From Benincasa hispida (Eukaryota; Streptophyta; Magnoliopsida; Cucurbitales; Cucurbitaceae), in NCBI RefSeq assembly GCF_009727055.1, contig NC_052350.1, positions 20,186,365-20,250,364 of the forward strand: a DNA stretch of 64,000 bases. Direction: 5' to 3'. Positions 1 to 11,400 of the stretch are shown piece after piece. Below the pieces are notes generated by a model that worked only from the letters and a program-made list of their open reading frames with translations, was not told where the DNA came from and searched no databases. The position numbers were made by a program, and so were the translations under genes. Position 1 is the stretch's first letter, and every line of letters begins with the position of its first letter.

Positions 1-540
1 ACACGATCGCTTAGTGTTCAACACTATCTTGTAGCTCCATCGTTTAGCACCAGACATTTCCTACATGATCGCTTAGCGCCATTGTCTAAAGCTTGAAGTT
101 GATCGTTTAGCGCGCGCACAAGGTAAGTGATCGCTTAGTGCTATCGCATAGCTCTCGACGCATTGCTCAGCTGTCGCATGTAAGTAAACGATCGTGTAGT
201 GCTATCGCTTTGTTCTTCAATGCATCGCTTAGCTATCGCATAGAGGTAAATGATTGTGTAGCGCTATCGCATAGCATCTTCAACGCATATTTAACTCCCA
301 CCCAAAGCTACACGATCGTGTAGTGCTGTCGTATAGCAATACAACACATCACTTAGCTTCCGTAGGTACATGATTGTCTAGTGCACAACACCTCAACAAT
401 CTAGCGAATGAGACCGCAAATGGATGGAAATTCTCCACTTAATGGCCCAAAGCTACATGATCATTTAGTTTTTCTTCACATCGTCTAACACATGAAGTTA
501 AATGATCGTTTATCTACTGAAGCTCAACGGCGATATGAAC
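1..540. repeat. Degenerate repeats of a CGATCG-containing motif
   Basis: A motif close to ACGATCGCTTAGCGC recurs roughly every 25-50 bases with irregular spacing, usually followed by a cytosine-rich linker. The same motif family recurs at 32690-32850 inside a different LTR. Short open frames across it are by-products of the repeat. Its role is unknown; it lies in the 5' non-coding part of the retrotransposon. Confidence 0.7.
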
Positions 541-811
541 AGAGGCTGATTTTCTGAAATCTGCAACTCGGCCCCTTCGCTTGTTTCTTCAAATTACAGC
601 TTAATTTCAACTCTAATGACTATAAATAAATTACAGACTCTTGGGAGCACATATAAGCTCATCAAGCAAGAGCCAATTACAAATTTAATTAAGAAATCAA
701 AGAGAAATTAAAAGCCAAAACTCAAATAACCATATCATTACAGTAGTTTCATATTACTTATATAAAATACCCACCAAACCAAAATTAAATCGAATTAAAT
801 GCTTATAGGAT

Positions 812-823
812 GCTCTGATACCA
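812..823 (-). other. Primer-binding site (initiator Met-tRNA type)
   Basis: The complement of these 12 bases is TGGTATCAGAGC, a standard plant retrotransposon primer-binding site. It lies a few bases outside the minus-strand LTR and so fixes the orientation of the element at the left edge. Confidence 0.8.
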
Positions 824-2685
824 GTTATTGGAACATAACATCGTGCAGCGGAAGTGACCAAGATCCATAAGCACATTAATTCATTAATTTTGGCAGAAAT
901 GAAAGCATTCTTCAACAGAAATAAAAGGGTTTCAAGACATACCTTTGTAGAACTTCCTTAAAGCTTGAATCCATCCGTAAATCTCCTCCGAATCTTGTTG
1001 TAGACTACCTCAAGATCTTCCCTACTATCCTCTTAGTGCTCTAGATTGAGTTGTGGGACTCAAAATAAGCCTGAATTAAGAAAATTTGGAGACAAACTCA
1101 CTACAACAACCCAACGTGAATAACTCCTTTCTTCTCACGAATTTTTCAGAAAAATTTGATCGGTTGTATTTTTTTTCAAAAAACACTCCAATCTCTTCAA
1201 TATATTGTAGACACTCATGCAAAGAGATTTGCTGCATTAGATGCAGCTCATGCTTGGAGCTTGAGAAGTGGGCTGTTAGTGAGCTACTTGAAGAAGTAAT
1301 GGAGAAAACCAATTTTCCATTATTTGTGTTTTTTTTTCTTTTTCAATTTTTCAAATATTGATTTCATAAATCAATTCTTTTAATAAGATTGAAAATATTA
1401 TTAATTTTACAAACTTAATTTCATAAATTAATTTTCTTAATAAAATTAATAAATAATTATTTTAAAATTTTAAATAATTCTAATTAATTTAATATCAAAT
1501 ATTAAATTAATTTTTACACAATTCCATCTTCAAATATTTAAATCATATTTAAATATTAATTCTACAATTTCATTTAGTTCTAATTTGAATAGTTCAAATT
1601 GATTTATCACGCTACTCTAGAGCTAATCCATTTATGAGCTAGTAAGGGGACCTCGCAGACCTACAGATCGTGAGCTCCAACGATCCGAAATTAATCGGCT
1701 AAACTTATTAGACCGAATTAACCCCCATTCGTTAACTAATGGGTGATTCCACTAAAGTCCATAGCTGAAATCCTCTCACTGTAAATATATTATGTCCACT
1801 CGATATAACCATGATTAGTAAGTTAACCCTTCACGGGTTGTTCGTAATAACGGCTGGGTCGAATCTCTGTTTTATCCCCGAAATTACCTTTTGTTCCTTA
1901 AGTCCTACTGATCCCCTAATGAACAATTGATTTGTGATCGAATCAACAAATCGAAGCCCTCTCGGGCCACTGAGAGGGTGAGGCCTCTTGTTCATGACCC
2001 AGAATCAGCACTTGAAAGGAACAACCTCTCTACTAACCCTAATCGGGTAGAAGTGAATTTTGTCTTGCACCCTATGTCCCCAGCTATCCATTCGATCTTA
2101 TCCCCAAAATGGGAGGCTTATTGAGCAAAGACATTTGGTCTACTCTCACCGTTTGTAGATCAAAAGATAATCTCAAACAAACAGGAATTCATAGCTAGCT
2201 CAGGATTAAGGTCAAGTTACCTAAGTCATTGCTTTGAAATAGTCAGGCTTAAACAGTAAACAGCGTTATAAAGTAAGAATGATTGGTTTCGTGGTCCGAT
2301 CTTATACAAAACTAATTTGCACAGGACGCCCCCACTTCTCATGTCACAACATGCACAAATTAGGATCACTTCGTATGTAGAACTTTACAACAATTTGCAA
2401 CAACTACAGAGTAGGCCACATCCAATAGTGTTACCAGAATAAGTTTTCCAATCTTATTCATATACTATAGATCATTTTAACTATTTACTCGAACTTGATC
2501 CACTTGTATGTCTCCACATAAAGTTCAAGTACTCATGTAATAGTCAAGGGACTTTAGGTTTATTGGATTTCGGACATAAAACCACGAATTTTAGGACATA
2601 AACAATATATTCAATAACATCTTATTGAATATCCAGAATAACTTCTATTGTTTACAAACCACGAGTTTTAGGACATAAAACCCAA

Positions 2686-4214
2686 GACCTATAAATACTT
2701 ATTTCACTTCAAAATTTCTTGCATTGTTATTTCTTTTTTACCAATATTTTCAAAAACCAAATCGGATTTAGAAAACCATAAATAGTTGTTCTTAAAAACT
2801 TGTTTTTGTCTTTGGAAGTTTGTTAACAATTCAATTCTTTTACTTAAGAATAATGCAAGTCATTGTAAGAAATTAATAGGAAATAGACTTAGTTTTCAAA
2901 AACCAAATGGTTACCAAACAAGTCTTCATTTTTAGTTTTCTGTTTTTGAAATTTAGATTTGTTTTCTCCTAATTTCATTACGATTAGTTTTATTTTTCTT
3001 AAAGAGACTTTTGATTTTTTTAGTCAAACTTAAAAAACAAAGACAAGTTTTTTAAAAACTACATTTTTTTTTTTTTGTTTTTAAAACTCGATTTGGTTTT
3101 TCATAACACTGGTAGACAATAAATAATAAAACTAAGAAATCTAAAAGATGAGAATAGTATTTATAAGCTTATCTTTCAATAACAAAAAACAAAAAATGAA
3201 ATGGTTATCTTTCAATTTTGTGTCCTATAAGACCTTAATTTCATATTTTTGTTTAATTGGTCCAAGATCTTTTCTATACTATTCTTTAAAATTTATGGAT
3301 ATACTATAAGGAAAATCGAAAATTTCAAGCTCCATAATTTGTCAAATTTTAATTTTGGATATGTTTGGATTGAGTAGAGAAAAAGAATGTTATTTTAAAA
3401 AGTCCTTTTTATTTAAACTCTGATAAAATTTATTTAGAAAAAACTTTTGAAGTGTTTCAAAAGCTATTTTGAATGATTGTCAAATATTTCAATTTTTTTA
3501 AAATGACGTATTTCAACACTAAGCACTTGAAAAGTTAATCCAAACACACTCTTATCTTTTGCAATTTTTCTGTTGTTGCTCTTGTTGAAATTAATATGAC
3601 TAGCCACCATCGTTTTGTCTCTTTTTTTTACACATTAACCTCTCAAACGTTGTTCGTTGTAGTCAAAGAAAGCTTAGTTCAATAATTAATCATCCATATC
3701 AATGTTGTATTAAAAAAAAAAAAAAAAAACTTAACTTGTCATATCTTTACGGTAATTGACAGTTACGACATCTTTTAGGCTAAAGTTTCAAATCCCCACT
3801 ACCTTATTATTTGAATTAATTGATTTTTGACCAATTAGCAAAATCAATTATTAAAGGAACTAAGGAGGCTTGAAAACTATTTCTCCAACTTTAGATAAAA
3901 AAAAAAAATGATCTCGTCACTTTTAAAATTCCTCATGAGCAAAATTCATTGACTCCAAATCCTAAGGATTAAAAGTAGAATTTGCGCGTTGTTTTATGAG
4001 CAAGTATATATATATAGATTTTTTTTTCTTTTTAATTTTTATGAAAAACATTCATTAATCATAATAATGACAATATAATATATATAATGAATTTTTTTCA
4101 TAAAAATTTTAAAAAAAATCTCTATATGTAACTTGTACAGCATTATGATCCTATACTTACTCCAAATTAAACCTAAATTTTAGTAACTCCAAAGTCCAAA
4201 ATTAACATTAAAAG
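2686..4214. other. Gene-free upstream flank of A1, start of duplication unit 1
   Basis: AT-rich sequence that aligns by eye with 19330-21215 and 43990-45924, and with the orphan block 47926-48940. It holds fragments of a TIR element (2690-3200, see 19291) and long A/T runs. The TIR insertion found at 19734-20027 is absent here: the sequence passes directly from AAAAACTAC to a T run near 3060. I see no gene. Confidence 0.6.
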
Positions 4215-4373
4215 AATTGCAGTTTTCATGGCTATGAAACATTTCCAATTTCCCTATATCTAACCTCCTTAGTCCTAGTTTTCTGCCACAAACTAAACAG
4301 AGCTATTCCTTTTGAGTGTAAGACCTTATTCAATCATTCTCTTAACCTTCATATACTCACTTTAGTACCAACA
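4215..4373 (+). promoter_or_regulatory. Conserved promoter/5' leader of A-type gene A1
   Basis: The block starts with AATTGCAGTTTTCA, then GAAACATTTCCAA, a TATA-like CTATATC near 4254, CTTAGTCC and TTCTGCCAC, and ends at the ATG. It is almost unchanged before A2 (21216-21373) and A3 (45925-46084). Several words also occur in the same order before the B genes, so A and B probably share an ancestral promoter. The transcription start cannot be placed from sequence alone. Confidence 0.5.
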
Positions 4374-4712
4374 ATGGCAACATCAACAACAAAGTTACCT
4401 CTAGTACTCCTAGTCTGCATTACCATTTTAGCATCATCCGTAACAACTCGCCCGAAAATGGTGGCAGCAGCACCACCACCTGATCCGTTGGTAACTGAGG
4501 ATTTCTCTTTGTTCCCCTGCATATCACTTCTTCCTAAGGCAACAAAATGTGTGATTGATGTGCTTAAGAATGCAGTTACTCCTCATCCTTCTTGTTGTGA
4601 AGCCATTTCTAAGCTCTATGATTATTCGTCCGAGTTTCTCAAAGATATTCCCTCAAGCGATATGGTTGTGGTTAAGAGTGTTTGTGCTTTGTGGGGAGTT
4701 TCTATTTCTTAG
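4374..4712 (+). CDS. A1: secreted prolamin-like (ECA1/EC1-like) cysteine-rich protein, 112 aa
   Basis: Single-exon gene. Residues 1-25 form a signal peptide (TTKLPLVLLVCITILASSV hydrophobic core), followed by a short Ala/Pro-rich linker and a domain at about 43-112. That domain has C49, C59, the C74-C75 pair and C104, with spacing C-x9-C-x14-CC-x8-(C)-x19-C. This is the six-cysteine prolamin-like pattern of the ECA1 gametogenesis-related family, whose members (for example EC1) are secreted by gametophytic cells. The fifth cysteine is replaced by Tyr84, while B1 and B2 keep it, so one disulfide should be missing. The ATG is the one shared by A1-A3 and sits directly before the signal peptide. 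A GATGAATAAG element about 35 bases after the stop could serve in polyadenylation. Family membership is inferred from cysteine spacing; expression is unknown. Confidence 0.8.
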   Translation: MATSTTKLPLVLLVCITILASSVTTRPKMVAAAPPPDPLVTEDFSLFPCISLLPKATKCVIDVLKNAVTPHPSCCEAISKLYDYSSEFLKDIPSSDMVVVKSVCALWGVSIS

Positions 4713-4829
4713 ACTATAAGTTTGTGTTAATTTGATGAAAGATGAATAAGAAAGTTATAACCATTGCCGATGGATGTTTTTTTCTTCTTTTTTCTCGTCT
4801 TTATTTTTCAAGTACCTAGCTAGATTATA

Positions 4830-5033
4830 AGGTTGTTTTTAAATATAGAAAATGAATCAAAATATTTATAACATATAACAAAATTTTAGAACTATCAAGG
4901 ATTGAAAATTTTTCAAGTACCTAGCTAGATTATAAGCTAGATTATAAGGTTGTGTCTATCAATGTCTATCAGTTTAAAATTTTGTTATATCTTGTAAATA
5001 TTTTTAACTATTTTACCATTTGAAATAACTTTC
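4830..5033. mobile_element. MITE-like insertion downstream of A1, internally rearranged
   Basis: It starts after TAGATTATA (4821-4829), a sequence that is uninterrupted at the corresponding place after A3 (about 46528), which is an empty site. The ends are imperfect inverted repeats rich in TTTAAATATAG and TTACCATTTGAAATAA. An inner piece with CTAGCTAGATTATAAG is duplicated here, unlike the 153-bp copy at 21822-21974. No coding capacity. Confidence 0.55.
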
Positions 5034-5817
5034 CTAGATGGAAGTTGGTTTCTTTTAGAATAAGACAATACTCCTTTTGAATGAGAAAATAAGCATTTTC
5101 CCAAAAAGTTGAAGGACATTCAAACTCTCTTAAAACTTCTTCGCATACTCAAAATTTGACATTATAAATTATTTGATAGATTTTAAAAACAAGAAAAACA
5201 CTCATTATTTTTGGCATTTTTTATAAAAAATTAATGAATTAATTATTTAATTGTTTACTATAACTTAATGGTCACTCCCTTCACGTTGAGTTTTAAATTC
5301 TCGAGATCTATTTGTTGTACATAAAACGAAGAATGTTGTAATTACCAAAATTTTAACATTGATAATATACACTGAAGAACGTCGTTGTAATATATCATCG
5401 AAAAGAAAAAGAAAGAGAGAAAAGAATAACTCATTAAAATTATATTTATTGAGCATATTATTTTCAATTAAATTATTGAACATATTATTTTGTTAAATAT
5501 TATGATTGAAAAATGACATAAAAACACATGGTCTAGGTATGTTCATGTTGAGATTAGTTAACCAAATATTAATGATAATGTTAATTAAGATTAATGATAA
5601 AAAGTTTGGATACTAAAAATGAAGTGCTTTTTTAAGTACTAACAAATGTAAATAATATGGAGATTTGAATTTAAAAGATAATGAATATAATGTTAGTTAC
5701 TTGTAAATTATGCTTAGCTTGGCAATGTCAATAACTCATAAAAGAAAATTCGACTTTTGGTAATACTCTCGTTTATCTAAAGGTTGTAGTCTTACTCTAA
5801 TCTAGGTTGTGCTCAGC
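5034..5817. other. Gene-free spacer after A1
   Basis: AT-rich spacer matching 21975-22770 and 46560-47080. The short open frame on the minus strand near 5265-5483 is not maintained in the other copies. I see no gene. Confidence 0.5.
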
Positions 5818-6448
5818 TATGAAGCATAGCACGGATACAGATACGAGATACAGATACGATATGTTAATTTCTAAATAACTAGGATACTGATACGTTGAAG
5901 ATATGTTTTCTTCCTTAAAAAAATCTAGGATATAGATTAATTTAGCATACAAGTTAATGAAAAGAGTACAAAATACAATTCAAACACTGAAATACAATAT
6001 AATAAACAACATCTAAGATGTTGAAGTAAAATAGTCAATAAAATGCAATAAAAATGTGACATGTATTGATTAGAGAAGAAGAAGAAGATTAGAGACAGCA
6101 GCATGAAGATAAATGAATAACTTATTCATTGAATTGTTGAAGATATTTAAGTGAGTTATATTTTAAAGGACTTTGTGGGGACTCATAGTGAGCTTTTTAA
6201 GTAGGCTACCTAGTTTTAATTGGAAAATATTAGATGAGTTGTTTATCTTTTTTCTTTAAAAAAGGTAAGGGTAAAAACAGATACGTCAAATCGCGTGTCA
6301 AATACATATCTGGAAAATATCTAAAAGTATCAATATCCAATACGTATCTTGATAAGGATTATTTGTCTCATATGAAGTTTTTGTGCTTTATACGTGTCTT
6401 GATAAGAATTTTTTGCCTCACATGAAATATCTATACTTTATAGGTGCT
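5818..6448. mobile_element. Unit-1-specific insertion with short target repeat
   Basis: Units 2 and 3 pass straight from GTGCTC to the LINE fragment. Here about 630 bases intervene, starting near CTATGAAGCATAGCACGG and rich in GATACAGATACG-type repeats. GTGCTC is found on both sides (5810-5815 and about 6443-6448), consistent with a target-site duplication. Its class is not certain; non-autonomous DNA element is the most likely. Confidence 0.5.
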
Positions 6449-7060
6449 CGATAACTTGCCCACGGATTTCTCTCTCTTTAAAGGTCATATTGCTACCTGC
6501 AAAATGATTGAAAGGCATATGAGGAATTTTCTTTGGGAAGGAACAGAAAGTGCTGGTGGTTCACATCTTGTCAGATGGGTTCATTAGATCTAAAGATAAA
6601 GGTGGGCTTCGTATTGCCAAGATTAGAATTTCCAATGAAGCTTTGCTTGATAAATAGATTTGGCGCCATCACAAACCCAATCAGTTGTGGGGAGACGTGA
6701 AATACAGACACCCAAGCCCTGACTCTATCCCAAACATTTACAAATTCGGTAGTGCACAACAGATCGCACGTTTAATACCGGAGGCAAATCGACATTAGAG
6801 TTTGTGGGATGAAATTTTATGCTTTAATAGCCCAATGGTGTACTAAATCTTCTCTTTTTTTTATTATTATTTTTTTATTATGATATGGCTGTCATCGTGC
6901 TAAATTGGAAGGATTTCCTATGGCCTTTTCTTGTTTGTATTGTTGGAACTTTCGAGCTGTACCCCCGCTCTGATATGCTCCTTGTATTTCTTCTTTAAAT
7001 TAATTAAACTCTATGTGTTATTGAGAATATGATGAGGACACTAAGGGTGTGTCAACTTAT
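6449..7060 (+). pseudogene. LINE reverse transcriptase C-terminal fragment (unit 1)
   Basis: Forward translation across small breaks gives the segment after the RT palm/thumb of plant L1-type LINEs: a CKMIERHMRNFLWEG stretch, then LVRWVH, then KDKGGLGIAKI, NEALLDK and IWRHH. This is the usual order of (K)LE.. .RNFLWDG, W..VC.PK..GGLG and N.ALL.KW.WR. In-frame stops (for example TAG at about 6583 and 6655) show it is dead. Matching fragments lie before B2 (22760-23440) and B3 (49085-49790), so it was present before the segmental duplication. Confidence 0.75.
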
Positions 7061-7930
7061 TTGAGATGTCCCGGTGCACCCATTGATCCCTGTTTCTCGT
7101 ACTTCTATTTTCAAAAATAAATTATACTTCTCTTTGAAAAATAAGAAATAATTACATCTTACAATTATAGAAAACTAATTTTAAATAGATCTGATAGTCA
7201 CCAAAAACTGTATTATACTGATTTCGTTATTGTTTCGTTTGTTATTTTTTTCAAGAGAAACATGTATGATACTTTAGGACTAAAATAGCCCCACTATTAA
7301 GGAAAAAAGAAAAGGAAAGATATCTATGAAGCAAAAAGTTAATCTTTTTCTTATTTTAGGGAGGAAAAATGGTTAATACTTAACACTTATGAAATCTTCT
7401 ACAATATTGATGAAATCTTCTATAATATTGGTAAAAAATTTAATGAAACATAAAAATACAACCAAATGTTTCTAATAATTTAAATACTATAAAATATAAA
7501 AATAACAAGAATTTTAACTCATTTACCAAGTGTAAAATATATATTTCATAATTTAAATATTTAATTGCTCAAAACAAATTAAATATATTTTTCCCCAGAA
7601 ATATTCATCTGACATCATATTTTATCAAGTTCACTTGCTTTTTGATATTGGTGCTATCAGATATAATATATGATTATAAACACAATTGACTTCAGAGAAA
7701 GGTAAAGATCCTGTCAATTACAGTTAAGCTAATGTTTATAGTTAAGCTAATCTTACATTTAACTCAAGTAAATCTATAACTTCTTGAAAATTGGACTTCA
7801 ATTTTGTAAATTCAAAGTGACTGTTACTTCAAACAATACGCATGACTGAATTCATCAACATTAATGATAATAATTGCATTAATAATAATGACGGTTTCCT
7901 TTGCCAAAAAAAAGAGTTACCCCAACAATA
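7061..7930. other. Gene-free spacer upstream of B1
   Basis: AT-rich sequence matching 23441-24165 and 49790-50618. It contains a duplicated GAAATCTTCTA(C/T)AATATTG motif near 7390-7430. I see no gene. Confidence 0.5.
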
Positions 7931-8127
7931 TAATTGCAGTTTTCAAATACCATAATGACCTCAAACGTTTCCAAATTATTTAATATTTTTCCCCTTTACC
8001 AAACCCTACTTAGTCCCCATATTCTCCCACCAACCAAATTAACAAATCATCTCATTAGTCCAGTACAAAATTACACATCTAGATCAATCAATCCTTCTTT
8101 GAATCTTTTCACGCCTAAGTTGAAACT
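7931..8127 (+). promoter_or_regulatory. Conserved promoter/5' leader of B1
   Basis: Shares AATTGCAGTTTTCA, AAACGTTTCCAA, CTTAGTCC and TTCTCCCAC with the A promoters in the same order. A TATA-like ATTTAATAT lies near 7978. Within it an upstream ATG (7934) opens a 67-codon frame that ends at TGA 8135-8137, overlapping the gene start by 10 bases in another frame. Confidence 0.5.
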
Positions 8128-8445
8128 ATGGAGTTGAAGCTCGCACTTGTATTCCTAATCTGCATAGCCATTTTAGCATCACCAGCAATGGCACGCACTG
8201 TGGCGGCACCACCTGATTCAACCACGTTAGAAGATTTCTCATTGCTGGGCTGCACGTCGTTTATTTCCGAGGCGACGAAATGTATTATTGATGTGATGAA
8301 GAACGCAATTGCTCCTCATCCGTCATGTTGCAAAGCCATTTCTAAGCTCAACGATTGTTCTTCTGAGTTCCTCAAAGGCATTCCCTCTGCTGACATGATT
8401 TTGATGAAGGGCATTTGTGCTTTGTGGGGTGTTTCCATTTCTTAG
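8128..8445 (+). CDS. B1: secreted prolamin-like (ECA1/EC1-like) cysteine-rich protein, 105 aa
   Basis: Single-exon gene. A signal peptide occupies about residues 1-22 (ELKLALVFLICIAILASPA, cut probably after AMA), followed by a six-cysteine domain with C42, C52, C67-C68, C77 and C97 in the spacing x9, x14, CC, x8, x19. That matches the prolamin-like family named for ECA1 gametogenesis-related proteins and includes egg-cell EC1. By family analogy it is a secreted peptide made in reproductive tissue; the sequence itself shows only secretion and fold. The C-terminus ALWGVSIS is shared with the A genes, so A and B are ancient duplicates. B1 and B2 differ at two residues, both in the signal peptide. 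All cysteines are present, so this is one of the two best-preserved copies. Confidence 0.85.
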   Translation: MELKLALVFLICIAILASPAMARTVAAPPDSTTLEDFSLLGCTSFISEATKCIIDVMKNAIAPHPSCCKAISKLNDCSSEFLKGIPSADMILMKGICALWGVSIS

Positions 8446-11400
8446 ATTAAAGGTTGTTTAAGTTCGTTGGACCATGATGAATAGGAACATTATAATTTTT
8501 TCCCTACTTCAATACTATTTAATTTATAAAACTGAGGAAGAGTGGATTTTGTTAGAGAGAAAAAGTGTTGGTTGATCCATTTGAATGAGAACTAGGCATT
8601 TTCCCACTGTTTGTAAGGCATTTAATTTGTACTTTGAACACTCCCCATACTTCTAAGCTCTAAACCAAGGTGACCCATGAAAAATAATTTTATAGAAAAA
8701 AAAAATTAATTACAAATTTAGTTACAAGCACAGTCTCAATTTGCTTCGTAGTAAATTTAAGACATTTAATTTGAACTTTATAGCTTGTGTATAATCATTG
8801 ATTTAGCATAAAAATTGAGTGAGGATTCTATCATTTAGCTTTTTTGTCAATAGTGTATCTTAAACTAATTGAGTTATGTTCATGTTGACGTGCTACCCTT
8901 ATCATTTAATCGACCCAACCTAGCACGATCCTAAAAAATTGAACGTTCAAGCTCAGCTAAGGCCCAAGTCCCAAGGCCTGAGTCATTATTTGAGTTTGGA
9001 TCGGACCAACCCAACCTTCAATAATCAAGCCCATGACCAAACCTTTAGACTTCTATTTGGATCAGAGTTTGGATCAAGCATGGTCGGGTTTGTGTTGGCC
9101 CATTGGGTTAACACATATAATATTAATTATTTAATTAGTTATATATATATATATTAGATTTTCTTAATCAAATATTACTAAAGTTTATTAAATTTATTAT
9201 ATTTTTATTAATTTTCCTAAATAAAATTATTGATATTACAAAATTTCACTTCGCAATTAATTTTCCTAACAAGTTTTATTAGTTTTTAACACTTTAAAAT
9301 TTTCATGTTATCTAAAAATTATGATATATTGAAATATATTTAAAAATAATTTAAAAGACTTTAATATATGAAAAACTATTCATATACATACATATTTGGG
9401 TTGAACCAATGATAAATCTATTGGTCAGCCTGACGGGCCGATCCAAATATGACCCAAATGGGTCAACTCATGGGTCCGTTCAATTATCAAAATGGTGATC
9501 CATATCTAATTCAATGAATAAATGAGCTATGTTAGGCTGGGCCAGTCAAATGTTGACTTTGGACTGAGCTTGGATCAAGCCTGGGCTAGACTTGGGTTAG
9601 CTTTTGGGATTTAGGTCTATTGATGAGGCTGATTAACGTGCATTATCATGATTTGGTTCCTAAAATAAGTGTTTTAATTAGGACTGACTAGATAAATAGC
9701 AAAATCTAAGTTTTTATTTGGATAAATAGCAAAAACTTTTCAAATTTTTAAAAATAGCAAAATAGATTATAAAATTAGAAAATAATGATTAACAATTATC
9801 AAAATTACCCCACATGGAATTCTAAAGGTGTGTGTTTCAAAACCATTTGAAAACAACAAATACACTCTATCTAGACAATTATCACATACTAAACAATGTA
9901 TTATGGCAAAGTGTTTTATCTAATCTACGTGTACAAGAAATAAATTGTTTTCTTCAATACAGACTTGCTCCTCAAATTGGATATATTCCACAAATTGTTG
10001 GAACAGTGAATTTGATGGAATATGCGTCTAAAAATTTTGAAAATCATAGTGAGAATTCTCTTCCCATCGACCATCGAAGATAAGTCTAATCTGTTGTAAA
10101 GCCATAGCAAAAACAATAGCTTGTTAAAGAAACCCAACAAAACCTAAATGAATGAACATTTTGTGTAAGTAACAAAAGTTATAACCATTTTTTTACGAAG
10201 TGATATTTTTATTTTCTAAATTGTTAAAATAATAGCAAAAATAATATATAAAACTAATGTATATAAAATATGAGAAATATACAACAAATTTATTAAAAAT
10301 TTATATAAAAAATTATGAAAAATAATTCAGAGATTTGAATAAAATTGAATACGTATGAAGTAATGAAAAACCATTCAACGATTTGAATAAAATATATGGA
10401 TAAAATAAAAGTTAATAATATATGGATATTTAAAATATAATTTGGTAGAAAATTATGGATATTTAATTAAAGTGAGATTAATTCGAAATGTGGTTAAATA
10501 GAATCTAAAATAATACTAAAATATAGAGATTTTGTTAACTACAAGAGCAAAATTAGAAGAACAGTTGTTCTCGGGGAATATCTGCAATTACTATGTATGC
10601 ATAACTCGACCTTGTTTTTTATTCTACAATTATTAGTATTTGTAGTTTCATCAACAAACCAGACAAGGGCAAATAGTATCACGTGAGTTGCCATAAATCT
10701 TATTCGTGGACAGTTATGCCATTTTTCAGAACGAGACTTTAAATTTTGTCATACGCTCCAATTCCCATTTAATTAAGTGTTAGTGGTTCCTTCGTGCATT
10801 ATTGTAATTTTAATTTAACAAGTACAATATTTAATTTGGTCTCTATGCACGATTTGGACCAACCATTCTTTAAATTTGATACACAGCTAAGTAAACACAA
10901 TTAACTAAATGGAAAATTTTATATCCATATTGTAACTACGTAAAAGTGGGAAATTCAGGTTGATTTGGACAGCCTTGCGTAATTGGGAAGGTGCTTTCAT
11001 CCTGCTGTTGTAATTAAGAATATATTGGTGAATGTTTGGACAACAAAACTAAATTTCAGAGTTAGAAGTTTTGAATATTTATGAAAAAATTATACTAACA
11101 AAAAACTCAAAGAAATTAATTAAATTGATAAATAAAAGAGAAATTCTTATAAATAAAACATCCAAAAAAATCTTTTTATAGCAAAAAGTTCTAAAAGTAC
11201 TTTGTATTTATGAAACTTTTTGTTATAAAGTACAAATATTTTTAAATATTTTTATATTTAAAAAGGCCCCTAAATAAAAGTTAAAAAATTGTTTATTACT
11301 CATATTATATTTTACATTTTTTATATTTTTTTAATTATTTACGAATATCAAATCCAAAAAAGAAAAGAACAGTTACAAATATAGACATTAGACCTAAAGT

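Larger units (their letters stand above)
1..2685 (-). mobile_element. End of an LTR retrotransposon (internal part plus LTR), minus strand
   Basis: The LTR covers about 828-2685 and internal sequence covers 1-811; the other end lies outside the window. On the minus strand the LTR starts near 2685 with TTGGGTTTTATGTCC and ends near 828. Just beyond it, the complement of 812-823 reads TGGTATCAGAGC, the initiator-Met tRNA primer-binding site used by many plant elements. Much of 1600-2600 is recognisably related, in reverse complement, to the solo LTR at 29301 (for example the block around 2280-2340 and the block around 29640), so the two are sister families. No gag or pol reading frame is present in the visible internal part. 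The terminal dinucleotide at 2685 is not clean, so that edge is approximate. Confidence 0.8.
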
